From positions 1-43,614 of IMG/VR virus record IMGVR_UViG_3300020442_002649: DNA of 43,614 nt; one strand, 5' to 3'. Positions within the stretch are counted from its first letter, which is position 1; every line of letters begins with the position of its first letter. Position numbers and translations under genes: made by a program. The DNA is from a virus. Positions 15,434-23,699 of the stretch are shown here, piece after piece. The notes below the pieces were generated by a model. That model had not been told where the DNA came from. It was given only the letters and a program-made list of their open reading frames with translations, and did not search any database.

Positions 15434-16498
15434 TTACTCCTGTTCTGGTTCTGTTGGTTCTGCAACCTCGATATTTACCTCTGAGGATTGATTATTAATG
15501 TAATCTGACATAACCATGTTTAACAGTTCTCCAGACCAGTTTTTACGATATTCTTTAGTTTCTTCGCCTGCAGAATTAACGTACTTGAGTCTATTACCAT
15601 CTTTAACGAGCAAGCCTTGTTTTTCAAACATGTCAACAAGTCCACTGTATGGATCCATACCAGTTTCATATGGAATCTTAACCTGCACACCTTCAAAAGG
15701 TTTTGCATATCTTGTTTTCATAACCTTACAGCCTGCACGAATACCACGTACATCACTTACCTTGTTACCATCTTCATCTTCTTTAAGTTTCAACTTCTTC
15801 ATTGCAACTACAATACTTGATGCATAGATAAAACCTTGACCGCCTGATATCTTATCATCTGGATCAAACATATCTTGAGATGCATAAGTGTGGTTTGTAC
15901 ATACCATACCTACGTTATGACTACCAAACATGTTTACACAGTTTCTTACAAGTGCAGTAAGTGCCTTAGGTTTACGACCCATGTCACCTTTCATATCACC
16001 CTTGTTAAACTGATCAACATCAGTAGGAGTTAACAACATGCCTAACGAGTCAACTACAAACAATACCTTTGGTCTTTCTTCTTCGGGCATTGCTTTGTAA
16101 TCATTCATGAATACACTAATTGTCTTAGCAACATCATCAATCATTGACATGTTTAGTTTTAGTAGTTTGCTTTCGCTTGTGTCTACATCTAGTCTTTGTA
16201 ACCAGTCTTCATCAAGTGCATTTTCACTGTCTACCAAAACTACAAATATACCTTGTTCTTGTGCCGCCTTTACAATGTTACCAGCACAGAAATAAGATTT
16301 ACCTGAACCTGATTCACCTGCAAATACAGTTACCTTTCCTAACGGAATACCTTTATGGAAATCACCTGATACAAGATAATTGAGTGCATAGTTACCTGTT
16401 GAAATCCAATCAGTGGGATCATTAAATCCTGCACTCATTCCTGTAATGGATTTTGTTAATTGTGTCCTAAACTTTGTAGGATCAAACGCCTTTGCCAT
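15434..16498 (-). CDS. uvsX: UvsX RecA-like recombinase
   Basis: This 354-aa protein (T4 UvsX 391) has Walker A GESGSGKS at 61-68, Walker B KVLFVVDSLG around 144-153 and the sequence MVCTNHTYASQDMFDPDDKISGG in the region of the mobile DNA-binding loops. It catalyses ATP-dependent strand exchange on gp32-coated single-stranded DNA during recombination-dependent replication. GGAGG lies four to five bases before the ATG. It follows gene 32 with a 52-base spacer containing a stable hairpin. The C-terminus is short and acidic (EVAEPTEPEQE), as often seen in RecA-type regulators of DNA binding. Confidence 0.97.
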   Translation of the reverse strand: MAKAFDPTKFRTQLTKSITGMSAGFNDPTDWISTGNYALNYLVSGDFHKGIPLGKVTVFAGESGSGKSYFCAGNIVKAAQEQGIFVVLVDSENALDEDWLQRLDVDTSESKLLKLNMSMIDDVAKTISVFMNDYKAMPEEERPKVLFVVDSLGMLLTPTDVDQFNKGDMKGDMGRKPKALTALVRNCVNMFGSHNVGMVCTNHTYASQDMFDPDDKISGGQGFIYASSIVVAMKKLKLKEDEDGNKVSDVRGIRAGCKVMKTRYAKPFEGVQVKIPYETGMDPYSGLVDMFEKQGLLVKDGNRLKYVNSAGEETKEYRKNWSGELLNMVMSDYINNQSSEVNIEVAEPTEPEQE

Positions 16499-16520
16499 TT
16501 TACCTCCTTAATAAGCCTTA

Positions 16521-16538
16521 TGGGGGATTTCTCCCCCA
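16521..16538 (-). other. GNRA-capped hairpin between gene 32 and uvsX
   Basis: On the minus strand TGGGGGA and TCCCCCA form a perfect 7-bp stem around a GAAA tetraloop. It is not followed by a T-run in the direction of the operon, so it is not a canonical terminator. It lies between the gene 32 stop and the strong uvsX ribosome-binding site and could protect the 3' end of gene 32 mRNA or direct processing. Confidence 0.6.
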
Positions 16539-16550
16539 CAATATATATTT

Positions 16551-17534
16551 TTATTGATTTTGTCTCGCACGGATCATGGAAAGGATGTCTTCAGCCTTAC
16601 CACTTGTTGCCGGTGCTGGCTCTTCAGCCTTTGGAGTTTCTACTGCCGGAGTTTCTACTGCCGGAGTTTCTACGGCTGTAGTTTCCTGCTTTGGGGCAGT
16701 ATCCACCTTTTGACTATTAGCTTTTACAGGATCACCTGTTCTAGCCGCCATACCTGCTGGACGAAAGTACTGTCCAAAACGATCCATATCGTATGCTTCA
16801 CCATCAACTGATGCTTCAAACATTTCTTTCATCACTTTAACTTCTACGTCCGTTGGCTTTTTAGGAAGAAAGTCATTAAGATTAAACAATCCGTGAGTTT
16901 CGATTGCTTTCATCTCTGCATCTGCTAAAGGACGCTCTCTTCTAGCCCAACTTGATGTTGAGTAGTCTGCGTATCCGCCTTTTGAACTTTTAGTTAGACG
17001 GAAGTCTACACCAGCAGTATAATCTGTTGGCAGTTCTTCCATATCAGGATCCATAAGAGCCTGTTTGATAATTTGGAAAATTTGTGGACCAATTATAAAA
17101 CGTCTAATTGGGTTTTCTGGACTTGAATCCTCACTAAGAGCATTCTCGGTTACGAAACCTTGGAAGATATATGATCTTTTCTTCCAATATTTACGACCCA
17201 TGTCTTCAAGACTAGGATCTTTAAACCAACCGCGAACTTCGTTAAGAATATCACAGCTCTCTCCATACATTTCCATGCACGGAACCTGTACTTGTACAGG
17301 ACGTGAATCAGTGTCACCTTTAACACCTGCGAAAGGCAGTTTGATCATCAAACGTTCTTTCCAAAAAAATGTGTTGGATTCGTCACCGTCTGGAAGAAAT
17401 CTAACTGTAGTAGTTTGACCTTCCTGCATATTCCAGAATGGAAAAATTGCATTATCGCCACCGGATGATTGATTACCCCCTGAGCGATTTTCTTGTTCTT
17501 TGAGCTTTGCTCGGATTTCTGCTAATGTTGCCAT
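16551..17534 (-). CDS. gp32: gp32 single-stranded DNA-binding protein
   Basis: From the ATG at 17534 (AAGGAGG eight bases upstream) the product is 327 aa, MATLAEIRAKLKEQENR onward; T4 gp32 has 301. The core follows gp32 of marine T4-like phages: a basic LAST-like N-terminus, FPFWNMQEGQTTTVRFLPDG, then an OB-type fold with WKKRSYIFQGFV and FIIGPQIFQIIKQ. The T4 zinc module appears incomplete: one Cys pair (VPCMEMYGESCDIL) is visible, without the CPVC pair or upstream His. The acidic C-terminus contains three AVETP repeats. gp32 coats single-stranded DNA and recruits UvsX/UvsY encoded downstream. Confidence 0.92.
   Translation of the reverse strand: MATLAEIRAKLKEQENRSGGNQSSGGDNAIFPFWNMQEGQTTTVRFLPDGDESNTFFWKERLMIKLPFAGVKGDTDSRPVQVQVPCMEMYGESCDILNEVRGWFKDPSLEDMGRKYWKKRSYIFQGFVTENALSEDSSPENPIRRFIIGPQIFQIIKQALMDPDMEELPTDYTAGVDFRLTKSSKGGYADYSTSSWARRERPLADAEMKAIETHGLFNLNDFLPKKPTDVEVKVMKEMFEASVDGEAYDMDRFGQYFRPAGMAARTGDPVKANSQKVDTAPKQETTAVETPAVETPAVETPKAEEPAPATSGKAEDILSMIRARQNQ
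16633..16677 (-). repeat. Three tandem 15-bp repeats in gene 32 encoding AVETP
   Basis: The unit GGAGTTTCTACTGCC (plus strand) occurs at 16633-16647 and 16648-16662 identically and at 16663-16677 with two changes. It encodes three AVETP units in the flexible acidic linker before the gp32 C-terminus. Repeat length is a multiple of three, so copy number can vary without a frameshift. Confidence 0.9.
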
Positions 17535-17598
17535 AATATAAGCCTCCTTTAATTGTTTTGCCTTATAGCTTTGTGCCTGAACATGCACAATAATTAAC

Positions 17599-17627
17599 AT
17601 TGTACATGATATTATTTATAAAGTCAA
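17599..17627 (-). promoter_or_regulatory. Sigma70-like promoter of gene 32 with embedded late-promoter motif
   Basis: On the minus strand TTGACT (17622-17627), a 17-base spacer and TACAAT (17599-17604) form a near-consensus host-type promoter, preceded by AAAACGC as at 490. A perfect TATAAATA T4-type late motif (17613-17620) sits within the spacer. Gene 32 could therefore be read early by the host enzyme and later by the modified one. The leader before the ATG would be about 58 bases. Confidence 0.7.
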
Positions 17628-17658
17628 GCGTTTTCTTTGACTTTTTTTGAAGTTTTGG

Positions 17659-20175
17659 CTATCTTAGTCCCGCTAGGTGCTGAATTCTAGCCATTTCTTC
17701 GTCTTGCCCACGTAATAATTCTGCAATTATCTGTTGGGCTTCATCAACATGCTCTTCGCCATAGTCTTTTTCTACTGCTGTAAGCACTGCTGTTTCTCCT
17801 TTTGGAAAAGCGTTTTGCGTGTAATCATACATGCTTTTGATAAACTCTTCCAATGGAATCTCGTTCTTTTGTTTAATTTCGTCGTGTTTGCCTTTTGGAC
17901 TCACATCAATTGTTACATCCTTTTCATCTTCTTGTGGCTTTTCTTCCGACTTATCTAATGCTTTGTCAATTAATTTGTATCCGCCATATGCAACTATAAC
18001 TGCAACACTGGCAGGTAAAGCATATTTCGCCGCCATTCTTGCAATGGCCGCCGCACCCGGAATGTCTGGGAGGTATTCCATAATGCTCTCAACACTGTCA
18101 ACGATAAAGTCTTTAAAATCATTTAACTTGTCAACTGCATAAACTCCTCCAGCACCAACAGCTACCTTGCCTGGATTTTTTGCCGCTGTCTTAGCCGCTT
18201 GTTTGGTTACTTTAGCGGTTCCCTTTGCCGCTTGTTTAGCCATACCTTTTACAGCTTCTTTTGCACCTTTTTTGGCAAGTCCTTTGGCTATAGCACCTAC
18301 AGCCATTCTGCCAATCATTGCTATTGCCGGAATTGCTAACGGAGCAAGTTCGTCTGTTCTTTCATCTTCGTCAGTCTTCTTCTTATTGTGTTGGTCTTTT
18401 ATTTTTCCAATCTCTTCAGCACTTGCACCTTTACCTGCGGCACTTTGAATTTTCTTCATTCCATCTTTACCATACTTCTTTACACCCGCATGGTACATGA
18501 TGCCACTTTCTTCTAATTCATCTTCAGTCCAAAATTCTAAGATATCCATACCAGCGTCTTCAATAGCAGACTCTAAAGTATGTTCTTCACCGTCTGATGT
18601 TTTGAATTTTGTTCCAGGTTTTGCGCCTTTTGCTTTTAGTTCTCTAACCTTTTGTGCAAACTCATTACCTTCATATGCTAATGGTTCTCTGTTAAATTCT
18701 GCTCCGTCTACAATTTCATTCGCAAGTTCTTCGAAGCCGTATGTTTCGGATGCCATCGGATCGGATCCTTTGATACGCTTGAGATCTTGTGGAATTTCAT
18801 TTCTGTCTTTTAAGGCTTGTACAATCTTTTCAATGTGTCCTGGATGTGCGTCATCAATATCTTTATAACGCTTTTTTATAGCATCAATGTTGTGTCCTTT
18901 GCCAAGCATTTTTCCAATCTTTTGGTAAAGAGCATTACGAGTGACACCTTCGGGTACTGTATCTTCGTAACCATATTTTTCTTTATCTTTTCTCGCAATG
19001 TATTCATCAACATCATCAGGATCAAAACCATAATGGTTAACTGCATGATCTTGTGCATCTTCTGGTTCCATTCCTTTGTCTACTAACTCAGCTTTCATCT
19101 TAAAGATTAACGGTAAGTGCTTTTCCATATCTGCTGAATGTGCATCCATATCGGAACTTCGTTTCATTCGGGCTGAACGATACTCATCTTCTGGATCGCC
19201 TTCGCCTAATAAATCTTCTGGACCGAGATCTTTTACTTTGTTAGCTTCACTTACAAGTTTGTAAATGTACGGAAAGACACCTTTGAGCTCTTCGTTGAAC
19301 TGTTTGATTGTAAGTTCGTCAATCCAACTATTTGAAACATCTTCTGGAACTTCTTCTAGCACGGTTGTTTCGAAGTTCTCGAATGCTTCTTTATAGTGTG
19401 AAGCTGACTGTAACGCATGTGCCGTTTTCTTTACGGCTTCAATTCTTTCATTAACAACATCTAAGTATCCTGCTAAACTTTCAGCCATTACACTTGAGCG
19501 ATTCATGTAAGTTTTGAATTTTCTTAGCTTGGATAGTTCTTCTGAAAGACCAATAATGTGTTTACCAAAATCATCATATGGATTGCCACCTTCAGCAACG
19601 TGTCTTGCCATTGCTCTTGCACCATTAAGATGTTTCATTGGATACTTAAATCTTTCTCCATTTTCACTTTCAATATAAATTCCAGCAATGTCTCTTGTTC
19701 TACCTGCTGGTTGTTCATGATTGATTGGCCCTGTGTGCTTCACAATCATTTTAGCGGAACCAATATCTTGAAAACTGGTTCTACTTGTTCCATATAGTTT
19801 AGATTCGCTCATTTGTTTCTCCGTGCTTAGATATTCATAATCTCTTTTGTCTAAGTTTGATTTAGTTATATCCCTTGTATCAAAGTTTAACATTCTCTTT
19901 TTAGCAAACTGCCTTAATTCTTTCAAAAATTCAAACCAGTTGCTTTTAATACTTTCTTGATCACTGTCAAACAAATCTTGGCTATACATAATAACAAGAT
20001 CTGAATCGTCCAAACTAATGCTTACTTTTTTGTCTTTTGCAAAGTCAAATTCAAAAAATCTTGCATCTTTTGGTGTGTTAGTAATTGTTGCATCAGAATC
20101 ACCAACAGTGATAGATGGATATCTACCCCTAATTTTGTTAAAAAGCTCATTTGCTACTGTGTCAAGGTTTTTCAT
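17659..20175 (-). CDS. Large conserved virion-associated protein (838 aa)
   Basis: I cannot assign a T4 homologue. The N-terminal half is mixed and charged, with a GTSRTSFQDIGSAKMIVKHTG segment around 130-150 and long predicted helices after 210. The middle is acidic and helical. Residues about 615-700 are very rich in Ala, Lys and Gly, and a hydrophobic stretch (YALPASVAVIVAYGGYKLI, about 715-733) could span a membrane. An acidic tail ends with a short helix. Similar large proteins next to terminase genes are known in oceanic T4-like phages as structural or unknown. Membrane-active internal or ejected protein is my inference. GATAAATA lies five bases before the ATG. Confidence 0.6.
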   Translation of the reverse strand: MKNLDTVANELFNKIRGRYPSITVGDSDATITNTPKDARFFEFDFAKDKKVSISLDDSDLVIMYSQDLFDSDQESIKSNWFEFLKELRQFAKKRMLNFDTRDITKSNLDKRDYEYLSTEKQMSESKLYGTSRTSFQDIGSAKMIVKHTGPINHEQPAGRTRDIAGIYIESENGERFKYPMKHLNGARAMARHVAEGGNPYDDFGKHIIGLSEELSKLRKFKTYMNRSSVMAESLAGYLDVVNERIEAVKKTAHALQSASHYKEAFENFETTVLEEVPEDVSNSWIDELTIKQFNEELKGVFPYIYKLVSEANKVKDLGPEDLLGEGDPEDEYRSARMKRSSDMDAHSADMEKHLPLIFKMKAELVDKGMEPEDAQDHAVNHYGFDPDDVDEYIARKDKEKYGYEDTVPEGVTRNALYQKIGKMLGKGHNIDAIKKRYKDIDDAHPGHIEKIVQALKDRNEIPQDLKRIKGSDPMASETYGFEELANEIVDGAEFNREPLAYEGNEFAQKVRELKAKGAKPGTKFKTSDGEEHTLESAIEDAGMDILEFWTEDELEESGIMYHAGVKKYGKDGMKKIQSAAGKGASAEEIGKIKDQHNKKKTDEDERTDELAPLAIPAIAMIGRMAVGAIAKGLAKKGAKEAVKGMAKQAAKGTAKVTKQAAKTAAKNPGKVAVGAGGVYAVDKLNDFKDFIVDSVESIMEYLPDIPGAAAIARMAAKYALPASVAVIVAYGGYKLIDKALDKSEEKPQEDEKDVTIDVSPKGKHDEIKQKNEIPLEEFIKSMYDYTQNAFPKGETAVLTAVEKDYGEEHVDEAQQIIAELLRGQDEEMARIQHLAGLR

Positions 20176-20180
20176 AATAA

Positions 20181-20188
20181 TATTTATC
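20181..20188 (-). promoter_or_regulatory. Late-promoter-like motif (GATAAATA) before the 838-aa gene
   Basis: GATAAATA on the minus strand directly abuts the gp17 stop and ends five bases before the ATG at 20175. It matches the T4-type late consensus form. If active, the mRNA would be leaderless; read-through from gp17 is an alternative. Confidence 0.4.
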
Positions 20189-21769
20189 CTAATAGCCGCC
20201 TGTTACGAATATAGGCATGGGCGGTTGCATGGGCTCTTCACCCTCAGCTTGTGTGAAAGTATTGTAAATTCTAGGATCCCAATCACGCAAAACTGTCATC
20301 ATTCTAAGTGCCAATAGTGTTGCACTTATCAAGTCGTCTGTTTCTCCAAGTTTAGCTTTATAACTTGTACCTGTTGCAACAAATGATTTAAGCTCGCCTA
20401 TCAAAGGCTTACTATAAATTTGTAATTTATCATTTTCTACCATTGTTTTTAATCTGCTACATGCTGTAATTTTTGTTCCGTGTGTAGTATTAAATCCTTT
20501 GCGAAACTTTCTTACATGACCTTTACGTATTGGTTCACTTATAAAGAGACCAGGTATGTTTTCTTCCCCCATATCATTTATAACAATAAGTGCCGCTTCA
20601 CCAATACTGTTGTTTTCAACACTCCAGTATATGTTATTTGCATTACCGCATTTTTGTTGTATGTATGTAGTAATATCTTTCAAAATTCTAATCTGAGCTG
20701 GTATAGGAGTTTCATTGTGTCTCCATTCTGCAACTTGTTTATAACTAGGTAATTCATAAACTTCTATTGCGGCAAAATCACCTCCAGTTCCCATACTTGG
20801 ATCCAATGCTACAACATAACTTTCTGTTGACTTTGGATCATCATACCAACGAGTTTGTCCCATATTTAATTTTGGTTCTGTGCCGTCTAGTGTTGAGAGC
20901 TTGATAGAATTAATAAGAGTTTCGTCGTAAACTAAAAACTCACAGCCATATTCACGTCTAAATCTTTCTTCACCAATTCTTCCTAGTTCAGCTTCTTTCC
21001 ATTCTTCATCTCTATCAGGGTGTTCATCCCAAGTAGCTGTAAATCCATGAAATCCGTTTATTCCAACTTCTTGTTCATTACCGTTTGCGTCAAATTTATT
21101 TTGTGATTCTTTCCATATAGTTGCAAAAGTATCTTCGTCTGAGTTTGGTGTCGATGTTATAATTGCACGACCACCTGTTGCTAGAGTAGGAGATATAGAA
21201 GTCCAAAATTCCGTTGCTATCCCTGGATTAACAAATGCAAACTCATCACAGTATAGAAGTGATATTGACATACCTCTACCAGTATTGCCCGTTGTTGTTG
21301 CACTGACTATTCTACTGCCATTTTCAAATTCCATTGATCCTTTGTTATAGTTTACAACTCCAGCTCTAACATAGTCTGGGCAAAGTTCATAACCGTATCT
21401 AATACGTTGCATGATTTCCTGTGCGCCTGTGTATTTGTGTGCGGCAATTAGTATTGTTTGATCTGGATGAAACATAGCATACCATAACAAATAACCCGCG
21501 GCAGTTGTTGTTTTTCCGCTTTGTCTAGGTAACATGTTGATATTAAATCTATGTGTATGATAGCTTCCTAATAATCTTTCTTGATATTGAAAAGGATCAA
21601 ATAGCATTTTACCTTCCACAGGATGTTGGATATTAAAAAAGTGTTTACAGAAATGTAAGTATCCTGTGTCTGGATCCATACATGCTTGTAAATCAGCTAT
21701 TTGTTCTTCTGTGAACGTTTCACGTTGATTTGCTTTTTTGGTTAATACACCATCTAAACTCTTGCTCAT
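20189..21769 (-). CDS. gp17: Terminase large subunit (gp17)
   Basis: The 526-aa protein has the packaging ATPase Walker A loop LPRQSGKTTTA (about 80-90), Walker B SLLYCDEFAFV (170-180) and a coupling motif IITSTPN (204-210). The RNase-H-like nuclease domain begins YVVALDPSMGTGGDFAAIEV (Asp323) and ends with DDLISATLLALRM. It cuts concatemeric DNA and pumps it into the prohead through the portal. T4 gp17 is 610 aa; the difference is mainly at the termini. The gene follows an intrinsic terminator and has only a GTTAAATA motif near its start. gp16 is encoded three genes upstream. Confidence 0.96.
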   Translation of the reverse strand: MSKSLDGVLTKKANQRETFTEEQIADLQACMDPDTGYLHFCKHFFNIQHPVEGKMLFDPFQYQERLLGSYHTHRFNINMLPRQSGKTTTAAGYLLWYAMFHPDQTILIAAHKYTGAQEIMQRIRYGYELCPDYVRAGVVNYNKGSMEFENGSRIVSATTTGNTGRGMSISLLYCDEFAFVNPGIATEFWTSISPTLATGGRAIITSTPNSDEDTFATIWKESQNKFDANGNEQEVGINGFHGFTATWDEHPDRDEEWKEAELGRIGEERFRREYGCEFLVYDETLINSIKLSTLDGTEPKLNMGQTRWYDDPKSTESYVVALDPSMGTGGDFAAIEVYELPSYKQVAEWRHNETPIPAQIRILKDITTYIQQKCGNANNIYWSVENNSIGEAALIVINDMGEENIPGLFISEPIRKGHVRKFRKGFNTTHGTKITACSRLKTMVENDKLQIYSKPLIGELKSFVATGTSYKAKLGETDDLISATLLALRMMTVLRDWDPRIYNTFTQAEGEEPMQPPMPIFVTGGY

Positions 21770-21783
21770 ATGAGTATTTAACC

Positions 21784-21811
21784 AAAAAAATAGGCTCCGA
21801 AGAGCCTATTT
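21784..21811 (-). terminator. Intrinsic terminator with TTCG loop
   Basis: On the minus strand AAATAGGCTC and GAGCCTATTT form a 10-bp stem around a TTCG tetraloop, followed by a T-run (complement of the A-run at 21784-21790). It lies between the Gly/Ala-rich gene ending at 21834 and the gp17 start, so it separates two late transcription units. Confidence 0.9.
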
Positions 21812-21833
21812 GAATCGCAAAGTTTGGGGGGAA

Positions 21834-22595
21834 TTACTTGTACTCTTTGTACAATGAGTTTAATTCTTCTTTAATTCTACTTGCAAGTGCCATTGGATTA
21901 TCTCCGCCTGCAACTTTTGGATAAGATTTCTTAGGTCTATTAAGGTCATCTCCACCTTTTACCATATCTGAATATGGTGCATATTCTTCGTCTGGAGAGT
22001 TTGCATAATCGCCTTCAACAGCTTCTTTGTCTGTTAGTTTGTCACCAACAGCCGCGCCTGCAACACTTGGAATAGCTTTTCCAACTGCACTACCTATTTT
22101 TGCACCTTTTGTTGCTCCGCTTAAAGCGCCTGCTGTTTTTGCGGCAAGTCCTGCACCTGCTGTTTTAGCACCTAGTGCCGCTCCAGCTTTTGTACCTAGT
22201 GCCGCGCCTTTGGCCGCTAATGCACCTGTAGCACCTGTTGCAGATCCTAACGCTGTGCCACCTAATGCTCCTAAGGCCGCGCCAATTAATCCTGCTTTAA
22301 GATCTTGGTCTCCTGGCACATCATCTTTTCCTGGAATGCTTGGATCATCGTCATGTGCTCCTACTATTCCTCTAAACTTATCAATGTCTTTTCTCATTGG
22401 TAACGGCATGTCCCCGCCTACTGGCTTTGGATCCATTCCTGCGTTACGCATCATGTTCATTAACTGTCCTACTTGACCAGCATCGTCAGCTGTCATAGAA
22501 ATGTTCATTGAAGCCGCTTCATTGATTTGTTGTTTTTTTGATTTTTCTTCAGACTCGATGTCAGTCATCTTCTGAATCATATCTTTCATTATCAT
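21834..22595 (-). CDS. Gly/Ala-rich conserved phage protein
   Basis: A 253-aa protein with three parts. A charged N-terminus contains ASMNISMTADDAGQVGQLM (about 28-46), recognisable from marine T4-like phage proteins. A long low-complexity Gly/Ala region (about 98-185), with repeats of the type GAALGxKxGAA, could form membrane-associated helices. The polar C-terminus ends in ALASRIKEELNSLYKEYK. GGGAG lies eight bases before the ATG. The name is unknown; the composition recalls internal or ejected virion proteins and the 838-aa product two genes downstream. Confidence 0.6.
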   Translation of the reverse strand: MIMKDMIQKMTDIESEEKSKKQQINEAASMNISMTADDAGQVGQLMNMMRNAGMDPKPVGGDMPLPMRKDIDKFRGIVGAHDDDPSIPGKDDVPGDQDLKAGLIGAALGALGGTALGSATGATGALAAKGAALGTKAGAALGAKTAGAGLAAKTAGALSGATKGAKIGSAVGKAIPSVAGAAVGDKLTDKEAVEGDYANSPDEEYAPYSDMVKGGDDLNRPKKSYPKVAGGDNPMALASRIKEELNSLYKEYK

Positions 22596-22596
22596 G

Positions 22597-23151
22597 TTAC
22601 TTACTCCCTATTGGTGATATTGTTCCAACGTTGTCGCTGATATCTTTTGAATCACCTGGTTTAACATCTGCGATTGGATCATTTTCTTTTTCTTTACGAG
22701 CTGTTTCTAATTCTTTTAAAAGACCCATTACTCTTGCTCCGCCAACATCTTCTTGTGCTGACTCGCCTCCCATGTCTTCTTGTGTTAACTTTGTCTCGTA
22801 TGGACCTTCGTCTTTTTTCTCTTGGTATTCCATACCAGGATCGTTTTTACTTCTAACTAAAATTAATCCTCTGTCACATTCGCAACATTGTGAAATATAC
22901 TCATGTAAAACTTGTGGAGTAGTTGGGTAATTTAAGCCTACTTCGTAATACGTAACTTCACAGTTAGATAGTTGTGGAAAATCTAAAGGGCGTTCTTGAA
23001 TAGGTGTTTTCTTACCAGCACCCATTGATGCAACGCTATAACGCTTTAGGCATGTTTCCAACGAATCTTCAAACCCTTCTGGTAGTTCGCCTGCAACTCC
23101 AATCGAAAATTCATATATTTTTTTAGCTTCAGTTAGATATTTTTCAAACAT
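22597..23151 (-). CDS. Conserved marine T4-like phage protein, unknown function
   Basis: The 184-aa protein starts MFEKYLTEAKKIYEFSIGVAGELPEGF and continues with TPIQERPLDFPQLSNCEVTYYEV and YPTTPQVLHEYISQ. This is a folded N-terminal domain of about 110 residues that I recall as conserved beside terminase genes in oceanic T4-like phages. The C-terminal 70 residues are acidic and flexible. No enzyme motif is visible. AAGGA lies seven bases before the ATG, and a late-promoter motif lies 18 bases before it. A scaffold, capsid-associated or packaging role is possible but unproven. Confidence 0.6.
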   Translation of the reverse strand: MFEKYLTEAKKIYEFSIGVAGELPEGFEDSLETCLKRYSVASMGAGKKTPIQERPLDFPQLSNCEVTYYEVGLNYPTTPQVLHEYISQCCECDRGLILVRSKNDPGMEYQEKKDEGPYETKLTQEDMGGESAQEDVGGARVMGLLKELETARKEKENDPIADVKPGDSKDISDNVGTISPIGSK

Positions 23152-23168
23152 GTTTTCGTCCTTATAAA

Positions 23169-23657
23169 TTATTTATCCATATTCTTTAGTTTTTCAAGCA
23201 AACTATTGCGGTCTGTTACTATATATCCTTCACCTTGAACGATCGATTCACCGTCAACCTTGCCATCTTTATCTAGTTTTTCTTTCTTTAATTGTAGTTC
23301 AACCATCTTGAGTTTCTTATCTAGTTTGGCTACTTTAGCATCTAGATTGGTTTTAAGCATTTGTCCTGCAACTTCAAACACCCTACCACTGTATCTTGAT
23401 TCAACGTTCATGCCAAGATCCATAAGATCTTCATATGCCTCCATTGCTTTATCAGCAACTTCTCCTAATTCGTTGTCTGCTAACTCACCCAGTCCTTTTA
23501 CTTGTGGCAAAGCGGCGCTGATCTTATCCATTTCAGCTATATCACGCAAGGTATCGTTTTGCTGAGACATTACTTCTTGTTTACCCTTTTCTTTTTCTTT
23601 TTTTATAATTTCTTTAGAATCAGGTAAATCTAATAATTCTTCTAATTTTTTACTCAT
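23169..23657 (-). CDS. gp16: Terminase small subunit-like protein (gp16)
   Basis: The 162-aa protein is almost entirely helical with a coiled-coil stretch (VAKLDKKLKMVELQLKKEKLD, about 108-128) after a central domain RVFEVAGQMLKTNLDAK. In T4 gp16 (164 aa) the equivalent central region, with EVxxxLMxxxxxxNKxxL, forms the oligomerising hairpin. Length, charge, coiled coil and position near gp4 and gp17 support a small terminase that binds DNA ends and stimulates gp17. Sequence identity to T4 is low, so the name rests on family resemblance. A GATAAATA late motif lies 26 bases upstream. Confidence 0.7.
   Translation of the reverse strand: MSKKLEELLDLPDSKEIIKKEKEKGKQEVMSQQNDTLRDIAEMDKISAALPQVKGLGELADNELGEVADKAMEAYEDLMDLGMNVESRYSGRVFEVAGQMLKTNLDAKVAKLDKKLKMVELQLKKEKLDKDGKVDGESIVQGEGYIVTDRNSLLEKLKNMDK
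23170..23177 (-). promoter_or_regulatory. Late-promoter motif (GATAAATA)
   Basis: GATAAATA on the minus strand, overlapping the end of the gp16 gene, ends 18 bases before the ATG of the 184-aa gene. The AAGGA ribosome-binding site follows, the usual arrangement of the late units here. Confidence 0.6.
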
Positions 23658-23683
23658 AACGTTGACCCATTATATGCTACTAT

Positions 23684-23691
23684 TATTTATC
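23684..23691 (-). promoter_or_regulatory. Late-promoter motif (GATAAATA) of the gp16 gene
   Basis: GATAAATA on the minus strand in the 42-base gap between the gp4 stop and the gp16 start, ending 26 bases before the ATG. It matches the T4-type late -10 element found before other structural genes here. Confidence 0.6.
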
Positions 23692-23699
23692 CTAACGTG

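Noticed and set aside
17535-17600. In-frame upstream extension of gene 32 to 17600
   Set aside because: The extension is non-conserved, lacks a ribosome-binding site and runs through the predicted promoter and leader; the ATG at 17534 has AAGGAGG and matches the family N-terminus.
484-17631. Shared 12-mer GTCAAGCGTTTT near 491 and 17623 taken as a dispersed repeat
   Set aside because: Both copies coincide with the -35 region of predicted promoters, so it is better explained as a promoter element.
17621-17646. Hairpin AAAGTCAA/TTGACTTT with a T-run on the plus strand as a terminator
   Set aside because: No plus-strand gene lies upstream, and the left arm is the -35 element of the gene 32 promoter; the symmetry is probably incidental.
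22027-22476. 149-codon plus-strand frame opposite the Gly/Ala-rich gene
   Set aside because: It is a shadow of GCN-rich codons on the other strand; composition is Ala/Pro-only, with no ribosome-binding site or independent context.
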